Shown one piece after another: positions 1 through 4,883 of a DNA stretch of 7,195 nucleotides (position 1 is the stretch's first letter; every line of letters starts with the position of its first letter). The DNA is taken from the NCBI GenBank assembly GCA_017622115.1, contig JAGART010000104.1, positions 1 to 7,195 on the forward strand, read 5' to 3'. This DNA comes from Clostridia bacterium (lineage in GTDB: Bacteria; Bacillota; Clostridia; Christensenellales; UBA1242). The notes beneath the pieces are model-generated. The model ran no database searches, was not told where the DNA came from, and worked only from the letters and a program-made list of their open reading frames with translations. The position numbers were made by a program, and so were the translations under genes.

Positions 1-354
1 ATTACTTGTGCAAAAATAGATTCTAATGATGTAATGCATTATCGAATAAATACTAATTGTATTTTAATTGAAAATGGTGAAATAGCAGAATACTATTATC
101 TTGATGGTGCTAATTTTGAAATGCACTTCACCCCATCAATAGATACACCAAATCAACTAGACTTTAAGATTGTTGTCAATGAATATATTGAATTAGAAGG
201 TTCATTAGCAATGACACAAACAGTAATTAATCAAAATATAGTATTAGAAAAAGAAATAGTTGAACAAAATTACTTCTATCACGTTAGAATTACACCAACA
301 AATGGATTTAACTTATCAAGTATTGAATTGCAAATAGTTACAAGTGCAATATAA
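1..354 (+). CDS. C-terminal end of an unrecognised protein (5' end outside window)
   Basis: The frame is open from the first base of the window to a TAA at 352-354, giving 117 residues. An ATG lies at 34-36, but no ribosome binding site precedes it and the frame continues upstream, so this is best read as the tail of a longer protein. The visible part alternates short hydrophobic/aromatic strands with polar turns, which suggests a beta-sandwich domain. It has no membrane segment, no cell-wall sorting signal and no cysteine motif. I do not recognise the family. A phage, adhesin or secreted-protein C-terminal domain would all fit, and none can be preferred. The gene ends 2 bp before a strong hairpin terminator. 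Confidence 0.7.
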   Translation: MTCAKIDSNDVMHYRINTNCILIENGEIAEYYYLDGANFEMHFTPSIDTPNQLDFKIVVNEYIELEGSLAMTQTVINQNIVLEKEIVEQNYFYHVRITPTNGFNLSSIELQIVTSAI

Positions 355-356
355 AC

Positions 357-385
357 AAAAAATCACGGACACACCGTGATTTTTT
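357..385. terminator. Bidirectional rho-independent terminator between convergent genes
   Basis: A perfect 12-bp inverted repeat (357-368 and 374-385, core ATCACGG/CCGTGAT) encloses a 5-nt loop. It is flanked by A6 on the left and T6 on the right, so a U-tract follows the hairpin on either strand. It sits between the stop of the + gene (354) and the stop of the - gene (404), so it can end both transcripts. Confidence 0.9.
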
Positions 386-403
386 ATTTAATTATTACTA
401 TTA

Positions 404-970
404 TCATTTATATAACATTTCTTGTTCTTTTGTTTTAATCCTCGAATAAGTTTTTTCAAAAGCAATATTTGTTATACCATATATGTCATTTAAATCTGTT
501 ATATTAATTAGTCCTCCTTTGCAAATTGCTTGAGTATCGCCACCCCAATTAGTTGGAGTAATTATAATATTTTCTCTTACCACAACAAAATTTTGTGGTT
601 GACCTTTACTAATCCACTTATTATTTCTATCTTGCACGTATCTAGCACAAAATTTTTCTTTTGTTAAAAGATATTCTTCACCATCTGGATTAGTAACGGC
701 AATATTATCGACTTTTGTTTTATCTACAATTCTTTTAGTTTCGCTAAAAGTATAAATTTTCCCATTTACTTTTGTTCTTGGTCTAGTATCGACGATTTCT
801 CCCTCTTTTACTGCACGAACTTTAACAACACAATCTTTTATGGCAGTTAAAATCGGCTCTTCTCGTAAAAGTTTATTAACATAACCTTCCAAATCTTCTA
901 TAATTTTAAATTCTTTTTTTATCATTTCATCTTTTTCATCCAAAGGATATAAATTTACCACTTGTTTCAT
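404..970 (-). CDS. Hypothetical protein with duplicated PGDYG-like motif
   Basis: A soluble 188-residue protein with no signal peptide or membrane helix. The start at 970 is set by an AGAGGAG ribosome binding site (977-984) six bases upstream. Two stretches resemble each other and the PGDYG-type beta module seen in phage and bacterial hypothetical proteins. Residues 88-113 carry a 'PDGEEY...KFCARY' pattern, and residues 134-175 carry 'TPTNWGGDTQ...GGLINI...DIYGI...FEKTY'. In both, a Gly/Asp turn is followed by a Phe-x-x-x/x-Tyr end. Residues 45-75 may be a further, degenerate strand region. The family assignment rests on motif recall only, and no biochemical role is known to me. It is transcribed divergently from the PHP phosphoesterase gene. 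The frame ends TGA-TAA-TAG-TAA, four stops in a row. Confidence 0.75.
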   Translation of the reverse strand: MKQVVNLYPLDEKDEMIKKEFKIIEDLEGYVNKLLREEPILTAIKDCVVKVRAVKEGEIVDTRPRTKVNGKIYTFSETKRIVDKTKVDNIAVTNPDGEEYLLTKEKFCARYVQDRNNKWISKGQPQNFVVVRENIIITPTNWGGDTQAICKGGLINITDLNDIYGITNIAFEKTYSRIKTKEQEMLYK

Positions 971-999
971 ATTAAATCTCCTCTATAAATTATAACTAC

Positions 1000-1028
1000 A
1001 TTATCTTCTATTTTACAATTTTTGTCAA
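1000..1028 (-). promoter_or_regulatory. Sigma-A promoter for the PGDYG-like gene
   Basis: Read on the minus strand, TTGACA (1028-1023) is followed after 17 bp by GATAAT (1005-1000). That is a perfect -35 box and a 5/6 match to the -10 box at optimal spacing. The predicted start near 993 leaves a leader of about 22 nt containing the AGAGGAG site. Confidence 0.75.
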
Positions 1029-1045
1029 TAAAAAGTTGACAAAAA
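1019..1045. repeat. 10-bp inverted repeat spanning both divergent -35 boxes
   Basis: TTTTTGTCAA (1019-1028) and TTGACAAAAA (1036-1045) are perfect reverse complements around a 7-bp centre. Part of the symmetry follows from two back-to-back TTGACA boxes, but the flanking A/T runs extend it beyond the boxes. A regulator binding this dyad would affect both promoters at once. That operator role is inference. Confidence 0.6.
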
Positions 1046-1064
1046 CAACAATCTATTTTATAAT
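1036..1064 (+). promoter_or_regulatory. Consensus sigma-A promoter for the PHP phosphoesterase gene
   Basis: TTGACA (1036-1041), a 17-bp spacer and TATAAT (1059-1064) match the sigma-A consensus at all 12 positions. Transcription should begin near 1071. That leaves a leader of about 26 nt with the ribosome binding site AAAGGAG at 1084-1090, six bases before the ATG at 1097. A further TTGACA at 1068-1073 would place its -10 on the start codon, so it is not counted as a promoter. Confidence 0.88.
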
Positions 1065-1096
1065 ATTTTGACATTTTGTAAATAAAGGAGTTATAA

Positions 1097-1954
1097 ATGA
1101 AAATAGATTTACATATGCATTCAAACTTTTCCGCTTGTGCAAATCCGGATAATTCTTGGGAAAAACTTTTAACACTTGCAGAAGATAATGGTTTAGAAAA
1201 AATTTCTATTACAGACCACAATACTTGCATTGTGCACGTAATTAATAAATTTAAGGATACTCGTAATTTATTTAAAGGCAAAATTGTGCCAGGAATGGAA
1301 TGTGATGTTGTTGAAGACGGCTTAACCTTTGAACTTTTAGCATACAACTTTGATGTTATGAAAATATTTAATTGGGCTTATGAAACTTATGGCACTTTAG
1401 AAATTAGACAAACAAAAATAAAAAACAAATTAGTTAAAATTACACAAAATGCTGGCTTTGAAATTGATGATACCGTAGTTTTTAATGGTAAAGTTGATTA
1501 TGCTCACAAATATGTACTTGAAAATATGCAAAAATTTGAAAAAAATAAAGAATTTTTTATTAAATATAACATTGAAACATTAAGTGATTTCTATCGTTTA
1601 AGTACTACCGAAAAATCTTTCCCTCTTTATATGGATATGAACGAATTTTGGCCAAGCGTAAAAGAGGTTGTTGATGCAATTCATAATGCCAACGGAGTTG
1701 TTGTACTCGCACACCCTTATAACTATAAAGCAAATGTCGACCCTAATAAACTTCTTGAAATTTGTCAAAAGTACAAAGTTGATGGAATTGAAGTTTTCCA
1801 TCCTAGTTGTAATGATAAACAATCAGAATATTTATTAAACTTTGCAAAAAAACACAATCTTATTATTACAGGTGGCAGTGATTATCACGGAAAACCAGAA
1901 AATAATGTTATGGGTTTATTAGAAAATCAAAATGAAAATGAAATTACTTTATAA
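1097..1954 (+). CDS. PHP-family metal-dependent phosphoesterase (RNase AM/YciV-like)
   Basis: A 285-residue PHP-domain hydrolase, predicted cytosolic. The visible PHP motifs are HMHS (residues 6-9), TDH (39-41), GMEC with E68, LAHP with H206, H235 in 'VFHPS', and SDYHG with D262 and H264. Together these match the ligands of the PHP trinuclear metal site. Residues 85-185 form an insert between E68 and H206. In it, 'YAHKYVLEN' (H137) could correspond to the conserved GRPH segment of the YciV/RNase AM subgroup, whose members are about 290 residues and act as 5'-3' exonucleases or on 3',5'-bisphosphates. The insert is divergent, so the substrate should be left open. Histidinol phosphatase is less likely given the overall motif pattern. 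It has its own consensus promoter and a strong AAAGGAG site, and it is monocistronic, ending at a terminator 6 bp after the stop. Confidence 0.9.
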   Translation: MKIDLHMHSNFSACANPDNSWEKLLTLAEDNGLEKISITDHNTCIVHVINKFKDTRNLFKGKIVPGMECDVVEDGLTFELLAYNFDVMKIFNWAYETYGTLEIRQTKIKNKLVKITQNAGFEIDDTVVFNGKVDYAHKYVLENMQKFEKNKEFFIKYNIETLSDFYRLSTTEKSFPLYMDMNEFWPSVKEVVDAIHNANGVVVLAHPYNYKANVDPNKLLEICQKYKVDGIEVFHPSCNDKQSEYLLNFAKKHNLIITGGSDYHGKPENNVMGLLENQNENEITL

Positions 1955-1960
1955 TAAACA

Positions 1961-1986
1961 AAAAAAGAGCAAAAATGCTCTTTTTT
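1961..1986. terminator. Bidirectional rho-independent terminator
   Basis: AAAAAAGAGCA (1961-1971) and TGCTCTTTTTT (1976-1986) form an 11-bp stem with an AAAA loop, with A- and T-runs on either side. It lies between the stop of the PHP gene (1954) and the stop of the convergent membrane-protein gene (1990) and can serve both. Pairing may extend to 1956-1990 through a one-base bulge, which would reach the stop codon of the minus-strand gene. Confidence 0.88.
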
Positions 1987-1989
1987 GTT

Positions 1990-2352
1990 TTAGATTACCA
2001 AAGGAATAATAATACCTAGCAATACAACTAATAAAAATACTAAATACAAAACTTTCCATACCATAGGTTTTGATTTAACATAATTCCAAGCCAAAAATGC
2101 AACAATACTAATCATAATAGCAGTAGCAAGACCTTGCAACACGCCAATTACAACAGAATGTACGCCACAAGCAGCCAAAATTACACTAATAAGGTATAAA
2201 ATTGCAACAGCACCGATTGTATAGAAAGAAATTTTGTTTAATCCCCAACCTAAAATGCCTTTTTTGCTCTTTTTGCTTGAAGAACTAGAACTACTACTTG
2301 TAGTAGATTTACTACTTTTAGTACTTTTTGTAGTCTTTTTTGTTTCAGCCAT
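1990..2352 (-). CDS. Small membrane protein with Ser/Thr/Lys-rich N-terminal tail
   Basis: A 120-residue protein that I do not recognise. Residues 1-31 are almost entirely Ser, Thr and Lys, with eight consecutive serines at 19-26, and form a charged, low-complexity tail. Three hydrophobic segments follow: about 42-62, 65-89 and 99-119. The protein ends within the last one. The Lys-rich tail predicts a cytoplasmic N-terminus by the positive-inside rule. There is no signal peptidase site and no enzyme motif. The start at 2352 is supported by AAAGGAG (2366-2360) seven bases upstream. It appears to be a single-gene transcript from the promoter at 2507-2535, with a leader of about 150 nt. The low-complexity tail could serve as a membrane-surface tether or phosphorylation target, but that is speculation. 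Confidence 0.8.
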   Translation of the reverse strand: MAETKKTTKSTKSSKSTTSSSSSSSSKKSKKGILGWGLNKISFYTIGAVAILYLISVILAACGVHSVVIGVLQGLATAIMISIVAFLAWNYVKSKPMVWKVLYLVFLLVVLLGIIIPLVI

Positions 2353-2500
2353 TTTACTTCTCCTTTCATTAAAATACTTTTATATTTTATAATAATTAAG
2401 CAAAAATGCTTGGAAATATGTACATCGTATTTATAAAAATTTTAATACGATACAAAGTGAAGCATTGATTGCTTTTTTGTGATACTTTATATCACTTATT
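2353..2500 (-). promoter_or_regulatory. Long dyad-rich 5' leader of the Ser-rich membrane protein gene
   Basis: If transcription starts near 2500, the leader holds four potential hairpins in about 100 nt: GTGATA/TATCAC (2479-2484 with 2490-2495), AAGCA/TGCTT (2460-2464 with 2470-2474), ATCGTATT/AATACGAT (2424-2431 with 2444-2451), and a second AAGCA/TGCTT (2398-2402 with 2407-2411). The third stem extends to 2419-2431 with 2444-2454 through a 2-nt bulge. AAGTGA (2455-2460) could also pair with TCACTT (2492-2497), an alternative to the first hairpin. The two AAGCA/TGCTT stems have identical arms and could exchange partners. I cannot match it to a known riboswitch or leader class. Confidence 0.4.
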
Positions 2501-2506
2501 ATTCTT

Positions 2507-2535
2507 ATTATATCATAAGACAAACAAAAAAACAA
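2507..2535 (-). promoter_or_regulatory. Sigma-A promoter for the Ser-rich membrane protein gene
   Basis: On the minus strand TTGTTT (2535-2530), 17 bp and TATAAT (2512-2507) make a perfect -10 box with a partial -35 box. The -35 box overlaps the T-tract of the terminator of the preceding gene. An 8-bp direct repeat, TTATATCA, occurs at 2487-2494 and 2508-2515, 21 bp (two helical turns) apart, around the predicted start. Confidence 0.6.
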
Positions 2536-2548
2536 CCACCAAAGGTTG
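2526..2548 (-). terminator. Rho-independent terminator of the coiled-coil protein gene
   Basis: On the minus strand CAACC (2548-2544), a 6-nt loop and GGTTG (2537-2533) are followed directly by T7 (2532-2526). The stem is only 5 bp, but it is GC-containing and is followed by a clean T-tract, 14 bp past the stop codon. Confidence 0.7.
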
Positions 2549-2561
2549 ATTTTCTTGTATT

Positions 2562-3512
2562 TTATCTAACATTTTCGTTTGGGATATATTTTATATCTTC
2601 AACGATTTTTTCCCCGCCTACTTCTTTTGTTATTACATCAATTTTTGAATTATCTGCTATAAAATAGTCTTTCATTTCGGAGTTTGCAGCGTCGTATTTT
2701 TTCTCAACTATATCAATATATTTTTTTCTTGCAATTTCCTGCGCTTTCCATTTAATATAAGGATAAACAGCGAGCATAAAAGCTGCAGTCATTCCCACGC
2801 CAACACCAATTCCAACACTTAAACCATCCACTAAATCCATATTGATTAGGCTATTTTCAATCGCATCAATATCCCCTTTAACATCAATGATATTTTTTTC
2901 ATAATCCACGAAAAAGTCATTCCACCCTTCTTTCACAACATGGTCCTCATAACGACCAGTATGACAACTATCAAAGGCTTTTTCGACTTGCCCTTCAAGA
3001 CCATTTGGAGTTAAGTCAAGAACAGGATATTTTTCGTTCAATTCTTCCGCTTTTGCCACACTATATTCATAAACTTTTGCGTTTATTTCGTCTGCGTTCT
3101 GGCTGATTTGATGATTTCTAAGTAAATTATAACCTGCATCATACAAACCAACCCCTAAAATGCCAGAACCTGCTATCGCAAGAGGGATGTATGCCACTTC
3201 AGGCTCTTTTTGTTCTTTATAACCTTTTATGCATAGAACACTCTTGAAGGTATAATAATAACTTTCAACATCGTACATCGCTTTATGGCGCGCTTTACTC
3301 AATATTTTATTTGCTTTCTCTTGAATAAGTTTACTAGGATATCTTACGCGTTCGGCTTTGAGTTTTTCTACTTCTTGCTCTTTTCTTTTTTCATACTCTT
3401 TTTTAAGTTTATCAAGATAAAAAATATCGCTCGCTGATTTTGATTCAAAAAGTTTAATATCTTCTTTTAATTTTTTAGTTAATGACTTTTTCTTAATTTT
3501 TCCCTTTTCCAT
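2562..3512 (-). CDS. Unrecognised Lys/Glu-rich coiled-coil protein with two membrane segments
   Basis: A 316-residue protein I cannot assign to a family. The frame opens at an ATG at 3533, but that codon has no ribosome binding site and lies at the predicted transcription start. The ATG at 3512 has TCTCCTTT (AAAGGAGA, 3525-3518) five bases upstream and is chosen. Residues 1-75 are highly charged (Lys/Glu) and probably helical or coiled-coil. Gly-rich hydrophobic segments lie at about 106-130 and 228-252. Between them, residues 131-227 are acidic and hydrophilic, with one cysteine (C183). Residues 253-316 form a second charged cytoplasmic-type tail. With Lys-rich termini the likely topology is both ends inside and the 131-227 loop outside. 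It is transcribed alone from a consensus promoter and ends at a terminator. A structural or envelope-associated role is possible but unproven. Confidence 0.8.
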   Translation of the reverse strand: MEKGKIKKKSLTKKLKEDIKLFESKSASDIFYLDKLKKEYEKRKEQEVEKLKAERVRYPSKLIQEKANKILSKARHKAMYDVESYYYTFKSVLCIKGYKEQKEPEVAYIPLAIAGSGILGVGLYDAGYNLLRNHQISQNADEINAKVYEYSVAKAEELNEKYPVLDLTPNGLEGQVEKAFDSCHTGRYEDHVVKEGWNDFFVDYEKNIIDVKGDIDAIENSLINMDLVDGLSVGIGVGVGMTAAFMLAVYPYIKWKAQEIARKKYIDIVEKKYDAANSEMKDYFIADNSKIDVITKEVGGEKIVEDIKYIPNENVR

Positions 3513-3538
3513 AATTTTCTCCTTTAATTCCATAAAGA

Positions 3539-3567
3539 ATTATATCATAAAATAGCATTTTTGTCAA
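3539..3567 (-). promoter_or_regulatory. Consensus sigma-A promoter for the coiled-coil protein gene
   Basis: On the minus strand TTGACA (3567-3562), a 17-bp spacer and TATAAT (3544-3539) match the sigma-A consensus at all positions. The predicted start near 3532 gives a leader of about 20 nt to the ATG at 3512 and would exclude the upstream ATG at 3533. The -35 box and its flanks (13 bp, 3557-3569) are identical to those of the PGDYG-like gene promoter (1018-1030). Confidence 0.85.
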
Positions 3568-3638
3568 TACTGCTATATTTTATATAATATTCTAACTTAA
3601 TAATGAAAATATAAAAAGTAAATATTTTAAAGAAAAAA

Positions 3639-4346
3639 TCAATCAGCATATAATTTATTAATTTTAACTTGTTCTCTAATTGTTTCCAAAGCCTTTTTCT
3701 CTAATCTACTAATATAAGAGCGAGAAATACCTAATTTTTTAGCAACTTCTCTTTGAGTATAAGCCACTTTACCACCTATTCCATAACGCAAACTTAATAT
3801 TTTATATTCTCTTTCTGTTAGTGTTTCTTTTATAAGATTTATAAGTTTTTCTGTAAGTATATTGCTTTCCACCATTTCCATTACATCATGTTCGTTATCA
3901 CAAATAACATCTGCAAGCATAATTTCGTTACCATCTTTTTCAGTGCCTATGGTTTCTTCTAATGAAATATTACATTGATGTTTTTTATTTGCTCTAAACA
4001 GCATTAAAATTTCGTTTTCTATACAACGAGCGGCATAAGTTGATAATTGAGCACCTTTTTCGCTAGAATATGAATTTATTGCTTTTATCAAGCCGATAGC
4101 ACCGACAGAGATTAAATCATCTGCTTCTTTTGAACTATTGCTATATTTTTTAACAATATGAGCCACCAAACGTAAATTATGTGCTATCAAAACACTTTTA
4201 GCATTTTCATCACCTTGATGAAGTTTTGCGATATACACTTTTTCTTCTTCTGCACTTAAAGTTTTAGGAAAACTTGATGCGTGGTCAACATAAGAAGAAA
4301 ACAGCATAATTTTATTCATAAACGTAACAAAACTTTCAATTATCAA
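3639..4346 (-). CDS. sigK: SigK-type RNA polymerase sigma factor
   Basis: A 235-residue sigma-70 family protein that directs RNA polymerase to alternative promoters. In spore formers, SigK drives late mother-cell genes. The N-terminus (1-30) is short and hydrophobic and leads into 'SFPKTLS', as in SigK proteins. Region 2 spans about 53-118 and includes 'HNLRLVAHIVKKY', 'DDLISVGAIGLIKAI' and 'TYAARCIENEI'. Region 4 spans 176-225, with its helix-turn-helix at about 196-216 ('TQREVAKKLGISRSY'). Region 3 is reduced. The start is taken as TTG at 4346. GGAGGTG (4357-4351) sits six bases before it, and the N-terminus then matches SigK. The ATG at 4370 in the same frame has no ribosome binding site and lies upstream of the predicted transcript start. 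The gene follows two TSUP genes on the same strand. No spore genes are nearby, so the organism's ability to sporulate is not shown. Confidence 0.9.
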   Translation of the reverse strand: MIIESFVTFMNKIMLFSSYVDHASSFPKTLSAEEEKVYIAKLHQGDENAKSVLIAHNLRLVAHIVKKYSNSSKEADDLISVGAIGLIKAINSYSSEKGAQLSTYAARCIENEILMLFRANKKHQCNISLEETIGTEKDGNEIMLADVICDNEHDVMEMVESNILTEKLINLIKETLTEREYKILSLRYGIGGKVAYTQREVAKKLGISRSYISRLEKKALETIREQVKINKLYAD

Positions 4347-4350
4347 TAAG

Positions 4351-4360
4351 CACCTCCCCC
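4351..4360 (-). promoter_or_regulatory. Ribosome binding site fixing the TTG start of sigK
   Basis: Minus-strand GGGGGAGGTG (4360-4351) contains GGAGGTG, a 7-base match to the anti-Shine-Dalgarno sequence. It lies six bases (counted from GGAGG) before the in-frame TTG at 4346-4344. It falls inside the longer open frame that begins at 4370, which is why the longer start is rejected. Confidence 0.85.
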
Positions 4361-4370
4361 AAATAATCAT

Positions 4371-4399
4371 TATTATATGAATTTAGGTACTTATAAGTG
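4371..4399 (-). promoter_or_regulatory. Possible SigK/SigE-class promoter upstream of sigK
   Basis: On the minus strand CATATAATA (4379-4371) fits the SigK -10 pattern CATAnnnTA. It is preceded after 16 bp by CACT (4399-4396), which matches three of four positions of the SigK -35 pattern mACm. The TATAAT inside it could equally be a sigma-A -10 box, but no sigma-A -35 lies at the right distance (GCACTT at 17 bp). The perfect palindrome ACTTATAAGT (4389-4398) occupies the -35 region. The base composition makes chance matches likely, so this is tentative. Confidence 0.4.
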
Positions 4400-4409
4400 C
4401 TTGTCCTAA

Positions 4410-4871
4410 TTATTTTTTACTATAAAATTTTAGCGTAACATTCGTTTTATACATATTTTTAAAATAAACCTTATTTTTAATTACGGGTTTTTTCTTTTTA
4501 TTATTAATTGATGTTTTAATTGCGTTATACATTTCAAACAAACCTATAAGTATTAAAAATATACCAAAGCACAGCGATAGCGTTTCACTCTTTATTTTGC
4601 CCACAAAAAGTGCTGCACAAACAGCAGTTGCGATTGCTGGCAAAATTATAATAAAAAACACTTTATAATCAATCAATTTATTTTTCATATGTATAATTAC
4701 TGCAATTATACCTGTTGGAATAAACACTAATAAATTTAAGCCCTGTGCTAAATGTTGGTCTATTCCTAAAAACATAGTGAGGATTGGAATGAGTAAAGTA
4801 CCGCCACCCATTCCCATTCCACCACAAAGGCCACCAAATAGTCCAGCCAACGCAAGCCACCACCAAACCAT
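4410..4871 (-). CDS. Half-size TSUP (TauE/SafE family) membrane transporter, second subunit
   Basis: A 153-residue half-protein of the TSUP family, whose members move sulfite, sulfonates or other organic anions across the cytoplasmic membrane. Full-length TSUP proteins are about 250 residues with two four-helix repeats, and this has one. Four hydrophobic segments lie at about 5-34, 42-62, 70-91 and 97-116. The first holds the Gly-rich signature 'GGLCGGMGMGGGTLLIPIL' (13-31) typical of the TSUP repeat. A Lys-rich tail at 120-153 goes beyond the usual repeat. Its ribosome binding site AGGAGG (4885-4880) overlaps the TAG stop of the upstream TSUP half, so translation is probably coupled and the two products probably pair. 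The substrate cannot be read from sequence. Confidence 0.87.
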   Translation of the reverse strand: MVWWWLALAGLFGGLCGGMGMGGGTLLIPILTMFLGIDQHLAQGLNLLVFIPTGIIAVIIHMKNKLIDYKVFFIIILPAIATAVCAALFVGKIKSETLSLCFGIFLILIGLFEMYNAIKTSINNKKKKPVIKNKVYFKNMYKTNVTLKFYSKK

Positions 4872-4883
4872 AAATAAACCCTC

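Noticed and set aside
404..970. Mollicute code (TGA = Trp)
   Set aside because: Tryptophan is written TGG throughout and no frame needs TGA read-through. The TGA at the end of this gene is backed by TAA, TAG and TAA in frame, so it is not informative by itself.
967..1347. Minus-strand open frame of 126 codons
   Set aside because: It lies mostly antisense to the start of the PHP gene, covers both divergent promoters and has no ribosome binding site or recognisable protein features.
1598..1822. Minus-strand 74-codon frame inside the PHP gene
   Set aside because: Fully antisense to conserved PHP motifs, with no ribosome binding site. It is a shadow of the real gene.
2398..2474. AAGCA/TGCTT hairpin with T-run read as a plus-strand terminator
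   Set aside because: A 5-bp stem followed by T4 would be a weak terminator, and no plus-strand transcript should reach it because the PHP gene already ends at 1961-1986.
2479..2667. Plus-strand 62-codon hydrophobic open frame
   Set aside because: It begins at GTG inside the dyad-rich leader, runs antisense through the terminator and the 3' end of the coiled-coil gene, and has no ribosome binding site. Its hydrophobic content follows from the AT-rich antisense sequence.
3561..3588. Plus-strand promoter-like pair TTGTCA-N16-TATAAT
   Set aside because: No plus-strand gene follows, and it would only read antisense into sigK. It overlaps the real leftward -35 box, and AT-rich sequence makes such pairs common. 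An antisense RNA cannot be excluded, but nothing else supports it.
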